From the NCBI RefSeq assembly GCF_002699855.1, contig NZ_LKBW01000112.1:24669-88668 (forward strand): DNA of 64,000 nucleotides, in the 5' to 3' direction. The first letter of the stretch is position 1; each line of letters opens with the position of its first letter. This DNA comes from Pseudomonas amygdali. GTDB taxonomy: Bacteria > Pseudomonadota > Gammaproteobacteria > Pseudomonadales > Pseudomonadaceae. Of the stretch, positions 55,963-64,000 are shown piece after piece. The translations under genes and the position numbers were made by a program. The notes below the pieces were generated by a model. The model was not told the origin of the DNA. It was given only the letters and a program-made list of their open reading frames with translations, and searched no databases.

Positions 55963-57060
55963 ATGAGCGAGATAAACAAACACGTTACAGCCCCGTTCGA
56001 CATGGGTCATCTCAAACTTAAGAACAGGTTTGCGGTGGCACCCATGACACGCGTGAGCGCGGACGAGCAGGGCAGTGCAACGCAGAACATGACGCGCTAT
56101 TACGAGCGGTTCGCCAAGGGTGGTTTTGGCCTGATCATCACCGAGGGCAACTATACAGATCGCAGTTCTTCCCAAGGCTACCGCTTCCAGCCCGGGCTCA
56201 CCGATGACGAGCAGGCTCAGGCATGGCGTGCCACGACCAATGCTGTGCACCGGCATGGCAGTGTCATGATTGCGCAGCTCATGCACGCAGGCGCACTCAG
56301 CCAGGCCAATCGCTTCGTCAGCGAGTCGGCGGGCCCTTCGGCCATTCGTCCCAAGGGCGAACAGATGGCGTTCTATTACGGCGCGGGGAGCTACCGGATT
56401 CCGCGAGCCATGAGCGACAAGGATATCGCCGAGGCCATCGACGGGTTCGCCCGTGCCACGCAGCTGGCCTTAGGCACTGCGGGCTTTGACGGTGTCGAGA
56501 TTCACGGCGCAAACGGTTATTTACTGGACCAGTTTCTGACCGATTACAGCAATCAGCGTACCGATCAATGGGGAGGTGATGTTGAGCAGCGCCTGCGCCT
56601 GACGCTCGATGTGATTGCCGAGGTGAAAAAAGTGGCCGGGCAAGCCCCGGTCGGTGTGCGCCTTTCACAAGGCAAGGTCAACGATTTTCAACATAAATGG
56701 GCGGGAGGCGAGCGCGATGCCGAGATCATTTTCGGTGCGCTGGCAGATGCCGGAGTCGATTACATTCATGTGACGGAACACGAGGCATGGCAACCTGCTT
56801 TTGCCCAGGGTGACGCCAGCCTGATCAAACTGGCCCGTCGCTACGCGCCCGATGTTGCGCTGATCGCCAATGGCGGCTTGCACGACCCGGAAAAAGCCGA
56901 GCAGGTGCTGCGCGAGGGCGCTGACATCATCGCCGTGGGCAAGGGCGCCCTGGCAAACCCGGACCTGCCGCGGCTGCTGCTCGAAGGCCGAGCAGCCCGC
57001 GACTTTGATCCTGCCCTCCTCGGGCCGATCGCCAACATCAAGGACAGCGAACTGGTCTGA
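55963..57060 (+). CDS. NADH:flavin oxidoreductase, old yellow enzyme family
   Basis: A 365-residue FMN-dependent ene-reductase reducing activated alkenes such as enones or nitro compounds. The FMN-binding start is LKNRFAVAPMTRVSADEQGS. The substrate pair is His181/Asn184 (EIHGANGYLLDQF), followed by RTDQWGGDVEQR. LIANGGLHDPEKAEQVL and DIIAVGKGALANPDLP bind the FMN phosphate. It is likely controlled by the divergent LysR protein. The substrate is unknown. Confidence 0.88.
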   Translation: MSEINKHVTAPFDMGHLKLKNRFAVAPMTRVSADEQGSATQNMTRYYERFAKGGFGLIITEGNYTDRSSSQGYRFQPGLTDDEQAQAWRATTNAVHRHGSVMIAQLMHAGALSQANRFVSESAGPSAIRPKGEQMAFYYGAGSYRIPRAMSDKDIAEAIDGFARATQLALGTAGFDGVEIHGANGYLLDQFLTDYSNQRTDQWGGDVEQRLRLTLDVIAEVKKVAGQAPVGVRLSQGKVNDFQHKWAGGERDAEIIFGALADAGVDYIHVTEHEAWQPAFAQGDASLIKLARRYAPDVALIANGGLHDPEKAEQVLREGADIIAVGKGALANPDLPRLLLEGRAARDFDPALLGPIANIKDSELV

Positions 57061-57076
57061 TTGCTTCTGATGAGTA

Positions 57077-57733
57077 TCAGCGCTTGCTCAGCGTGCTTAA
57101 TGCCAAGTCGATAGGCGTTGCGCCCTGGGTCAGTTCGATGATCTGCCGGGATATACCGGGTCGTTCGACCAGAGCAGCCAGGACGGCGGCTACGTCGTCG
57201 CGTGGTATTTCGCCATAAGCAATGGCCAGGCCTGCGCTGACCTTACCGCTGCCCTGGCTGTCGACCAGGGTGCCCGGTCTGAGAATCACCCAGTCCAGTT
57301 CTGAAGATGCCAGATACACATCGGCCTGTTTTTTAACCCGCATGTAATTCTCGAAACCGGCTGAAGTGTCTGTGCCGCGCGCAGCTTCAGGAAATGCCGA
57401 CACCAGCAGGAAGCGATTTGCCTTGGCAAGCACCGCGGCTGCCACGGCGGTCTCAAGGCCCTTGCCATCAATGGCATTGGTCAGCTCGATGCCCGTGCCG
57501 CCGGCCCCGGCGGTGAAAACTACCACGTCGCTGCCTGCCATCAAACTCGCCAGTCGAGACGCATCCAGCTCGCTGAGGTTGCCGAGCAAGGGCAGGGCGC
57601 CGGTCTCTTTTATGGCCGCTGACTGCTCTTCCTTGCGGTGCAGTGCGAGCACTTCGTGACCGTTGTCGGCAAGGTTTTTTACAAGGCGTCGGCCGATCTT
57701 TCCGGCGGCACCGATGACGAAAACTTTTGACAT
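57077..57733 (-). CDS. NAD(P)-binding atypical SDR / epimerase-like protein
   Basis: A 218-residue protein of the atypical SDR (NmrA/YhfK-like) group. The nucleotide motif is VIGAAGKIGRR (GxxGxxG); no YxxxK catalytic pair stands out. AGSDVVVFTAGAGGTG and DWVILRPGTLVDSQGSGKVS are typical. The ATG at 57733 has AGGAAG upstream. Convergent with the OYE gene, so probably a separate unit. The role is unknown, possibly redox sensing or quinone-related. Confidence 0.8.
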   Translation of the reverse strand: MSKVFVIGAAGKIGRRLVKNLADNGHEVLALHRKEEQSAAIKETGALPLLGNLSELDASRLASLMAGSDVVVFTAGAGGTGIELTNAIDGKGLETAVAAAVLAKANRFLLVSAFPEAARGTDTSAGFENYMRVKKQADVYLASSELDWVILRPGTLVDSQGSGKVSAGLAIAYGEIPRDDVAAVLAALVERPGISRQIIELTQGATPIDLALSTLSKR

Positions 57734-57814
57734 GAGATCTTCCTCGCGCACGCTTGGCGGGCTTGAAATTTCGTGCTCTGAGACATCCTGAATAAGTATA
57801 CCCATTGCAGAGCG

Positions 57815-58888
57815 TCAGTTGGTATACGGTTTTAGCCGAGCAGATAAAGCACTGGCGACTTTTTTACCGACCTTGATTGATGGCTTTTCAATCCACTTAA
57901 ACATGACTGATGCCATAACGATACTGGCAGTGATCGACAGGATGAACACACCTGATTTCTCAGTGGGTGATGCATTTTTGGACATGAGTTGAGTCAAAAA
58001 AACCATCAGAGAGAAATGTACAAGATAGAGTGAGTAGGAAATATCACCGAGGAAAATCAACGTACGATTGCTACCTGCTTCAGAGCGATAACTGAGCATG
58101 ATCACCGCCGTCATAATAGTCGCGGCTAGCCAGAATCCGCCGCTGATGCCATAGGCCTGCGGGCCGATAAAGCCGGCACTTATTGTTGCAAGCAAGAGCA
58201 CCAGTCGCATGAATTTTCGTCCGAAAGGTGTTAGCAGGGGCAGTGTGTTCGCGAGAGTTAATTCGGCCAGCATCATGCCGAAGATGAATTCAAAAGCAAT
58301 GGTGTTGCTAATCAGTTTAATCCAGGCCTGCCACCAGTGTATGACCACAATCGCTGGCGTTGACTGTGATGAGAAGTCAAACTGATCATTATAATAAAGT
58401 TGAAAGCCTACCGAAGACATGACAAAAACAAGGGCGCAGATATAGCTGCGGTAACGATAGCTGATGCTCATGGAAATAGTGAATATGAGGTAGAACATGA
58501 TCTCGTATGACAGCGTCCAGGGTGGCCCCAATACGCTGAAACCAAAAGAGGGAGCCGGAAGACTGTAGTCCAACAGGCAAAAATAGAGGGTGCATGCCAT
58601 CTGGTGAAGTGCTTTTTCTGGATAAACAAATAGATAGGAAAGCAGCCAGACGATAAAGAAAACCGGCCATATACGAAAGAGGCGTTTGACGATAAATGAT
58701 ATCGGTCTTTCAGTGGTCTGGTAAGTAATAAAAGTCATAATAAACCCACTGATGATAAAGAAAATATCCACGCCCAGTAGTCCAGGTATATGTTTTATCC
58801 AACCCTCCCCCAACAAAAAAACGTTATGGGACAGAACGACAAGTAGCGCGGCGAATCCACGCAAATACTGTAACGAAACTATTCTCAT
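57815..58888 (-). CDS. Acyltransferase family 3 membrane protein
   Basis: A 357-residue integral membrane O-acyltransferase with about ten predicted helices. MRIVSLQYLRGFAALLVVLS with the conserved His in LSHNVFLLG, GVDIFFIISGFIM and FLGDISYSLYLVHF are the family landmarks. It probably acetylates a surface polysaccharide or LPS sugar. Codon and base composition are clearly more AT-rich than both neighbours, suggesting horizontal acquisition. I choose the ATG at 58888; 58903 is an alternative. It stands alone, with an unexplained 500-bp gap before it. Confidence 0.8.
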   Translation of the reverse strand: MRIVSLQYLRGFAALLVVLSHNVFLLGEGWIKHIPGLLGVDIFFIISGFIMTFITYQTTERPISFIVKRLFRIWPVFFIVWLLSYLFVYPEKALHQMACTLYFCLLDYSLPAPSFGFSVLGPPWTLSYEIMFYLIFTISMSISYRYRSYICALVFVMSSVGFQLYYNDQFDFSSQSTPAIVVIHWWQAWIKLISNTIAFEFIFGMMLAELTLANTLPLLTPFGRKFMRLVLLLATISAGFIGPQAYGISGGFWLAATIMTAVIMLSYRSEAGSNRTLIFLGDISYSLYLVHFSLMVFLTQLMSKNASPTEKSGVFILSITASIVMASVMFKWIEKPSIKVGKKVASALSARLKPYTN

Positions 58889-59389
58889 TGACTGTATTCC
58901 CATCATTGATCGGGAGGAACATCGAAGGCGGATTTGAAAACAGGAAATAGCTGCGAGTGGATCAAGGTATTGGAAATACCGATCACCCCATGGCTGGAAA
59001 ACCCTGTCCATATTCCAGTAATAGATCTCTCTTTGACCATTGCAGGCGAGTTGCATCAAGCCACCTCGCTCATCGATCCGTCTACTGTCAGAAATGACAG
59101 TTACCGCGTTTTTTTGATCAGTGGTCGCGAGACACTCAGTAATCCATATCCTGCGCAATCGGGGGCACCGGCCGTGCTGAATGCCTCTACGAGGCCGACG
59201 GCTTCGTCACGAGCGATCTGGTGGTTACCGCGCAGGTTATTGACAAAAATAATTTGTGCTTATGAAAAATTTATATTGATTTATTTTAGGTTAGCGTGGC
59301 TTTAGTATGAAGCTACCTTGAAAAAGCCGTCGGGCAGGGATCGTATCGTCCGACCTCATAAGCCAATAAGAGCTGTAATCGGAGTCCTG
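58889..59389. other. Unexplained 500-bp gap
   Basis: Open frames exist on both strands (for example rightward 58934-59305) but none has a binding site or a recognisable product. On the minus strand an uninterrupted frame without a start codon (59101-59262) reads LRGNHQIARDEAVGLVEAFS and ends SRPLIKKTR; it looks protein-like and may be a gene remnant. 59238-59310 is AT-rich. Confidence 0.35.
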
Positions 59390-59815
59390 ATGAGTCTTTC
59401 TCCTTTCCATCTTGCAATCCCTGTTTACGACCTGGCCGCGACACGTGCCTTTTACGGCGAAGTGTTCGGTCTTTCCGAAGGACGCTCCAGCGCACAGTGG
59501 GTCGATTTCGACTTCTACGGCCACCAGTTGGTGATCCACGAGCACCCGAAAACCGCTTCTCAAGAAAGTGTTCACAGCAACCCGGTGGATGGTCACGACG
59601 TACCTGTTCCGCACTTCGGCATCATTCTGGAATGGGGCCAGTGGGAGGCCCTGGCGGAACGCTTGAAATCTTTCGGCACCGAGTTCGTCATCGAACCCTA
59701 CATTCGATTCAAAGGGCAGGTGGGTGAACAGGCGACCATGTTCCTGTTCGATCCCTGTGGTAATGCCCTTGAGTTCAAGGCCTTCAAGGACATGAGCCAG
59801 CTCTTCGCAAAATGA
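59390..59815 (+). CDS. VOC-family (glyoxalase/dioxygenase fold) protein
   Basis: A 141-residue single-module-pair vicinal oxygen chelate protein. [20 protein letters not shown] carries the first metal His, [10 protein letters not shown] and [10 protein letters not shown] the next, and [14 protein letters not shown] the metal Glu at the C-terminus. GGAG precedes the ATG at 59390. Function within the fold (glyoxalase-like, dioxygenase or resistance protein) cannot be assigned. A perfect 11-bp terminator stem follows. Confidence 0.8.
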   Translation: MSLSPFHLAIPVYDLAATRAFYGEVFGLSEGRSSAQWVDFDFYGHQLVIHEHPKTASQESVHSNPVDGHDVPVPHFGIILEWGQWEALAERLKSFGTEFVIEPYIRFKGQVGEQATMFLFDPCGNALEFKAFKDMSQLFAK

Positions 59816-59819
59816 TAAA

Positions 59820-59849
59820 AGGCCTGGCGCGCAACATTGCGCCAGGCCT
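59820..59849. terminator. Bidirectional terminator between VOC and LysR genes
   Basis: AGGCCTGGCGC (59820-59830) and GCGCCAGGCCT (59839-59849) are perfect 11-bp arms with an 8-nt loop, between convergent genes. A4 precedes it and CTTGAGT follows. Confidence 0.8.
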
Positions 59850-59873
59850 CTTGAGTGATCAGCAAGTCCTGAG

Positions 59874-60755
59874 TCAGTGCTTGTTCAGGGCCTGCTGGTT
59901 AATCAGTTCGACCAGCGCTTGCACAGGCTCGCTCAGGCTGCGACGAGCGCGATGTACCAGCCCGATATCACGATGAAACGTGTGTTGTTGCAAATCGATG
60001 GAACGCACACCAGCAGGCCAGTCCTGACTGCTCGCGGTTTCTGGGACCAGTGCGACACCCACGCCATTGGCCACCAGTTTGATGATCGCATCCAGTTCAT
60101 CGAGCTCGCATACTTCACGCAGGGAGACATGGGTTTGTCGCAGGAACCGGTCAACCTGACGGCCGCCAAACGACGATCGGTCATAGCGGATGAATGGGTG
60201 AGCTGAAACCAGCTCCGACCAGTCATCCCCAAGCGTATCGGCAGGGACGATAAGGCGATAGGGTTCGCTCACCAATGTGGTCCATCGCAAGTCACTGTGC
60301 AGCGAGAAGGGTGGGCGAATGATTGCGGCCATGTCGATCTCGCCAGCGTCCACCTGATTGACCAGATCCATGGACAGCCCCGGGATGACACGCGTCCTGC
60401 ACGCGGCGAATCGTTGGTGAAACTCGGCAAGCGCCTGCGGCAGAAATGAGCGCTGTACAGAGGCAATCGCGCCGATAGTCACCAATACGTTAGCGGGCAA
60501 CCCCACCGTTGGAGTGCCCAGGGCGTTGAATTGGCGCACCAGGTCCTGCCCCTGTAACAGCACCTGTTGGCCCATTCGGTTGAGTTGGGCTGAGCGTCCT
60601 TTTCGGTCAAACAGCTCGACACCGAGTTCCGCCTCCAGACGTTGCATCTGCGCACTGACGGCGGCCTGGGTGAGTCCTATCTTGCTACCGGCAGCCGCAA
60701 AAGTCCCTTCTCTGGCCACGGCAATAAATGTTTTCAGTTCTTTGATCATGATCAA
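59874..60755 (-). CDS. LysR-family transcriptional regulator
   Basis: A 293-residue LTTR. HTH: IKELKTFIAVAREGTFAAAG with SKIGLTQAAVSAQMQRLEAE. LFDRKGRSAQLNRMGQ ends the DNA-binding part. The effector domain is standard length. A start at MIKEL (60749) is possible instead of MIMIKEL. No divergent partner gene lies next to it, since the upstream gene is on the same strand, so its target is not obvious; the VOC gene is convergent. Confidence 0.88.
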   Translation of the reverse strand: MIMIKELKTFIAVAREGTFAAAGSKIGLTQAAVSAQMQRLEAELGVELFDRKGRSAQLNRMGQQVLLQGQDLVRQFNALGTPTVGLPANVLVTIGAIASVQRSFLPQALAEFHQRFAACRTRVIPGLSMDLVNQVDAGEIDMAAIIRPPFSLHSDLRWTTLVSEPYRLIVPADTLGDDWSELVSAHPFIRYDRSSFGGRQVDRFLRQTHVSLREVCELDELDAIIKLVANGVGVALVPETASSQDWPAGVRSIDLQQHTFHRDIGLVHRARRSLSEPVQALVELINQQALNKH

Positions 60756-60802
60756 ATAATAATTGTATTTTTACTGAAAATGCATTTATTAAATTTGTTA
60801 TT

Positions 60803-60866
60803 GGCGGGTTGTCCCGCCCGTATGTGAGCGATCACGAATGGCGACAGCCATTGCGGACCGCTCACA
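60803..60866. repeat. Two adjacent hairpins, second one nested (REP-like)
   Basis: GGCGGG/CCCGCC (60803-60808, 60813-60818) forms a short stem. Next to it TGTGAGCG (60823-60830) pairs with CGCTCACA (60859-60866), enclosing AATGGC/GCCATT (60837-60842, 60847-60852), an extended hairpin with a symmetric 6/6 internal loop. It follows the ABC exporter stop and could terminate it, or be a copy of a dispersed palindromic element. Confidence 0.55.
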
Positions 60867-60873
60867 CTTATAC

Positions 60874-62727
60874 CTACTCCATGGCCTCGGTCAAACCATG
60901 ATCTTCGCCGAGAAATCCGCCGCTCTGGTGATGCCACAGCCGCGCATAGGTGCCGTTCTTGCCGAGCAGTTCGGCATGGGTGCCTTGCTCGATGATGCGA
61001 CCGTCGTCCATGACAATGAGCCGGTCCATGGCTGCGATGGTAGACAGGCGATGGGCGATGGCGATCACGGTCTTGCCTTTCATCATTTCATCGAGGCTTT
61101 CCTGAATAGCCACTTCGACTTCCGAGTCCAGCGCGCTGGTGGCCTCGTCCAGCAGCAGGATCGGCGCGTTCTTGAGCATCACCCGGGCAATCGCGACACG
61201 TTGACGCTGACCGCCCGACAGCTTGATGCCACGCTCACCCACCAGGGTGTCGTAGCCGCTATTGCCCTGCTTGTCGCTCAGTTGGCTGATGAACCCATCG
61301 GCCTGGGCACTGGCCGCCGCGCTGTGGATTTGCGCATCAGTCGCGTCGGGACGGCCATAGGCGATGTTGTCGCGAATGGAACGGTGCAGCAGGGACGTGT
61401 CCTGAGTGACCATGCCGATGGCGCTACGCAGGCTGTCCTGGGTGACATGCGCAATATTTTGCCCGTCGATGCTGATCGCTCCTTCGTCCACGTCATAGAA
61501 GCGCAACAGCAGGTTGATGAGTGTGGACTTACCGGCGCCGGAGCGACCCACCAGGCCGATTTTTTCACCCGGCCGAATGCTCAGGTTCAGGGCATCGAGC
61601 ACCTGACGTTCACCGTTGTAATTGAAACTCACATTATCAAAGGTTACCGCACCACCCGTGGTGACCAGGGCGGCTGCATCCGGCGCATCCTGAACCTTGG
61701 GGCCGCGGGTCAAGGTTTCCATACCGTCCTGTACAGTGCCAATGTTCTCGAACAGCGAGGTCATTTGCCACATGATCCAGTGCGACATGCCATTGACGCG
61801 CAACGCCATGGCGGTAATCGCCGCTACGGCACCGGTGCCAACCTGACCCTGGTGCCACAGCCACAGTGCATAACCACCTGCACCCATGATCAACGCGACC
61901 ACCAATACCTGATTGACGATCTCGAACTGGCTGACCAGACGCATCTGGCGAAAGCCGGTGAGCTTGAAGTCCTCCATCGCAGCGCGTGCGAAGTGCGCCT
62001 CACGTTTGGAGTGGGAGAACAGCTTCACCGTGGTGATGTTGGTGTAGGCATCCGAGATACGCCCGGTCATCGATGAGCGCGCGTTAGCCTGCTCCTGTCC
62101 GACTTTGCCCAGGCGAGGCACGAAATACAGCATGGCCAGACCGAACAGGGCGATCCAGGCAATGAAAGGCAGCATCAGCTTCAGGTCGAAGCCGCCGGCC
62201 AATGCAATGATCGCGATGAAGTACACCCCGATTCCGGGTGCGATTTCGATGAGGGTGAACAGCACCTCACGCACCGACAGGGCCGTCTGCATCACCTTGG
62301 TGGTGACACGGCCAGAGAATTCATCGGAGAAAAAAGAAAGGCTTTGGCGCAACATCAACCGATGGAAATCCCAGCGCAGCCGCAATGGCAGGTTGATCGC
62401 CAATACCTGGTGCTGCACCATCGTACGCAACGCCACCAGCCCGATGCTGGTCAGCAATACCAGACCGATGCCCCACAGCACGCTACTTTCCTGCATGGCC
62501 GTCGCGTCGCCGGCCTTCCACGCCGACAGCAGGTCCACGACCTGTCCGAGGAAAGAAAACAGCCACGCTTCGTAAATCGATACGCCGGCACTCAATAGCG
62601 CAAGCGCCAGGATATAGCCACGAGCCCCCCGTGTGCAGGCCCAGAGAAACCGCACCAGACCGTCAGGAGGCGGCGGCACTTCGTCGGGCGGGAAGGGGTC
62701 GAGCCATTTTTCAAACGCGCGAAGCAT
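60874..62727 (-). CDS. ABC exporter, fused permease-ATPase (MsbA-like)
   Basis: A 617-residue half-transporter. Six membrane helices lie in residues about 25-330 (GYILALALLSAGVSIYEAWL first). The ATPase has Walker A GRSGAGKSTL, Q-loop VTQDTSLLHRSI, signature LSGGQRQRVAIARVM, Walker B ILLLDEATSALD and H-loop AIAHRLSTIA. It should work as a homodimer exporting lipids or drugs. The N-terminus MLRAFEKWLDPFPPDEVPPP is a soluble extension. Monocistronic; substrate unknown. Confidence 0.88.
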   Translation of the reverse strand: MLRAFEKWLDPFPPDEVPPPPDGLVRFLWACTRGARGYILALALLSAGVSIYEAWLFSFLGQVVDLLSAWKAGDATAMQESSVLWGIGLVLLTSIGLVALRTMVQHQVLAINLPLRLRWDFHRLMLRQSLSFFSDEFSGRVTTKVMQTALSVREVLFTLIEIAPGIGVYFIAIIALAGGFDLKLMLPFIAWIALFGLAMLYFVPRLGKVGQEQANARSSMTGRISDAYTNITTVKLFSHSKREAHFARAAMEDFKLTGFRQMRLVSQFEIVNQVLVVALIMGAGGYALWLWHQGQVGTGAVAAITAMALRVNGMSHWIMWQMTSLFENIGTVQDGMETLTRGPKVQDAPDAAALVTTGGAVTFDNVSFNYNGERQVLDALNLSIRPGEKIGLVGRSGAGKSTLINLLLRFYDVDEGAISIDGQNIAHVTQDSLRSAIGMVTQDTSLLHRSIRDNIAYGRPDATDAQIHSAAASAQADGFISQLSDKQGNSGYDTLVGERGIKLSGGQRQRVAIARVMLKNAPILLLDEATSALDSEVEVAIQESLDEMMKGKTVIAIAHRLSTIAAMDRLIVMDDGRIIEQGTHAELLGKNGTYARLWHHQSGGFLGEDHGLTEAME

Positions 62728-62828
62728 GGTGGTCTCCGAAAGGATTTAGTGAAGATTCTGGCATTGGACGCCTATGCACAATGCGTCGAGGCATTACCAG
62801 GGAATGCAGAGGTTTCTGAGCTTACGGG

Positions 62829-63455
62829 TCATTGGTCGTCGGCAACACTACGCAGGCTATCCCACAGTCCCATCATTTGAGTGACTGCAGCATCCAGTGT
62901 GGCATATGGAACACCGTCGCGAGCCAGTGTAGACAAGCCCAGAAGAAAACTGTCGAACGCAGCAGCGAGGGTCTCCGGTATCACCGTCGCGGGCAGCTCC
63001 CCTGCGGCAACGGCGCGGTGGATGCAGGCAACGATACCCGCACGATTCAGGTTCCGGGCTTTTGCGAGCGGTTCGGAAATAGCCTTGCTCTCTTCCGTGC
63101 AAGCGCTCATCAGGCCTAACGCCACCAGGCATCCCTTGGGATGATCGGGCTCGCACTGCATTTTTGCGGACCGGCGAAGGGTAAGTTCAATCGCCTCCCT
63201 TGGCGGCAGAGTGTTGTCAAACAGGCTGTCGGTAACCCGACCGTGGGTGGCGAGGTAGCGCTCCATCACCTCATTGAACAGCGCCTGTTTCGAGCCAAAA
63301 GCGGCGTAAAAGCTTGGCGCGGTAATGCCTCCGCCTATGTTCGCCTTCAATTGGCTCAAGGATGTCGCATCGTATCCATGCTCCCAGAACAAATGCAGCG
63401 CCTGATTGATTGCCACGTCACGGTCAAACGTGCGCGGACGTCCCATCTTTGCCAT
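62829..63455 (-). CDS. TetR-family transcriptional repressor
   Basis: A 208-residue regulator. The N-terminal HTH is AINQALHLFWEHGYDATSLS with APSFYAAFGSKQALFNEVME. The C-terminal domain (MQCEPDHPKGCLVALGLMSA) resembles the TetR_C group often controlling efflux or detoxification. It is divergent from an MFS transporter across 110 bp carrying a near-perfect inverted repeat, so it probably represses that gene and itself. Confidence 0.9.
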   Translation of the reverse strand: MAKMGRPRTFDRDVAINQALHLFWEHGYDATSLSQLKANIGGGITAPSFYAAFGSKQALFNEVMERYLATHGRVTDSLFDNTLPPREAIELTLRRSAKMQCEPDHPKGCLVALGLMSACTEESKAISEPLAKARNLNRAGIVACIHRAVAAGELPATVIPETLAAAFDSFLLGLSTLARDGVPYATLDAAVTQMMGLWDSLRSVADDQ

Positions 63456-63481
63456 GCCAGGTCTCCTTCAGAATCATTTAA

Positions 63482-63547
63482 ATACTAGTCGATACGTAAG
63501 TCATTGACTACCTTGGATGTCCTGCCTATATTTGTATCGATCAGTAT
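63482..63547. promoter_or_regulatory. Candidate TetR operator pair
   Basis: ATACTAGTCGATAC (63482-63495) and GTATCGATCAGTAT (63534-63547) are inverted copies matching at 12 of 14 positions, one near each end of the 110-bp divergent gap. Each copy is itself partly palindromic. Confidence 0.5.
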
Positions 63548-63565
63548 ATTAGTGGAGAGATTCGA

Positions 63566-64000
63566 ATGACGGCAGACGAGAAACAGAGCGAAAAACTTCC
63601 GCTCGGGGCATTGCTGGCTTTGGCGATGACAGGGTTCATTTGCATCGTGACCGAGACGTTGCCTGCGGGTTTGCTGCCCGAAATCGGCAGTGGCCTGGGA
63701 GTCTCGGCATCGTTTGCAGGGCAAATGGTGACTGTTTATGCGTTGGGCTCACTGCTGGCAGCCATTCCGCTGACCATCGCTACGCAGAGCTGGCGCCGCC
63801 GAACAGTCTTGTTGCTGACGATTGTCGGCTTCCTGATATTCAATTCCGTCACTGCGCTGTCTTCCAGCTACTGGCTGACCCTGATCGCGAGGTTTTTCGC
63901 TGGCGTCTCTGCGGGGCTGGCCTGGAGCCTTATCGCGGGTTACGCACGACGTATGGTCGTCCCGCAATTGCAGGGCCGCGCGCTGGCGGTCGCGATGGTA
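63566..64000 (+). CDS. MFS transporter (AraJ/sugar efflux-like), cut by window edge
   Basis: The first 145 codons of a major facilitator. GGAGAG stands upstream of the ATG at 63566. After a short polar start (MTADEKQSEKLP) come about four membrane helices: ALLALAMTGFICIVTETLPA, TVYALGSLLAAIPLTI, TVLLLTIVGFLIFNSVTAL and ARFFAGVSAGLAWSLIAGYA. The loop SWRRRTVLL is the family's motif A position. TETLPAGLLPEI is typical of the AraJ/drug:H+ antiporter group. It continues beyond the window. Confidence 0.85.
   Translation, partial: MTADEKQSEKLPLGALLALAMTGFICIVTETLPAGLLPEIGSGLGVSASFAGQMVTVYALGSLLAAIPLTIATQSWRRRTVLLLTIVGFLIFNSVTALSSSYWLTLIARFFAGVSAGLAWSLIAGYARRMVVPQLQGRALAVAMV

Noticed and set aside
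60838..62076. 412-codon rightward frame opposite the ABC exporter
   Set aside because: Antisense to Walker and signature motifs of the exporter; no initiation signal.

Overview
The window looks like the chromosome of a Pseudomonas of the syringae group. It is GC-rich and carries a glgA-treZ-malQ-treY-glgX trehalose/glycogen operon, a gnd-zwf pair, MvaT-type and KfrA-type DNA-binding proteins, a MexEF-OprN efflux pump and ahpC/ahpF. This is inferred from gene content and remembered protein similarity. No tRNA, rRNA, CRISPR array or plasmid functions were seen.

Layout. 0-0.9 kb: the tail of an IS5-type transposase, a hairpin, and an azoreductase cut 7 residues short by a stop codon. 1.2-2.2 kb: an exported alpha/beta hydrolase. 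2.2-16.4 kb: a ten-gene leftward run, glgA-treZ-malQ-treY-DUF2934-glgX, followed by four tightly coupled genes (acyl-CoA-dehydrogenase-like, PIG-L deacetylase, NodS-like methyltransferase, family 2 glycosyltransferase) whose joint product is unknown. 17-23.3 kb: GNAT acetyltransferase, a 57-residue coiled-coil protein, gnd, zwf, HAD phosphatase and a frameshifted GH15 glycosidase. 23.3-29.5 kb: alkB, small proteins, two lipoproteins, galU, gor and an orphan PAS histidine kinase. 29.5-31.6 kb: a divergent KfrA-like protein and an intact tyrosine recombinase sharing a palindrome-bearing promoter region. 31.7-36.1 kb: ahpC, ahpF, gloA, a DUF4946-like protein, a candidate 34-codon gene and an MvaT-family regulator. 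36.6-46 kb: a TPR membrane protein, oprN-mexF-mexE and a chemoreceptor. 46-54.5 kb: two complete ABC importer operons, one of the Ehu/polar amino acid type and one of the Dpp type whose dual ATPase is frameshifted. 54.9-64 kb: LysR/old yellow enzyme, SDR, a lower-GC acyltransferase, a VOC protein, LysR, an ABC exporter, and TetR divergent from an MFS transporter that runs off the edge.

How the genes fit together. GlgA extends alpha-glucan, GlgX and MalQ remodel it, and TreY/TreZ release trehalose from its ends. GalU, Zwf, Gnd and the GH15 enzyme connect to the same hexose pool and to NADPH supply. AhpCF, Gor, GloA, AzoR, the OYE reductase, the glyoxalase-fold protein and MexEF-OprN suggest a large investment in peroxide, electrophile and xenobiotic tolerance.

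Three coding lesions of one base each (azoR stop, GH15 -1, ABC ATPase +1) stand out. They are either recent gene decay or sequence errors. The best leads for undescribed biology are the four-gene cassette appended to the trehalose operon, the KfrA/recombinase pair, and the candidate short gene with its own terminator next to the mvaT-like gene.
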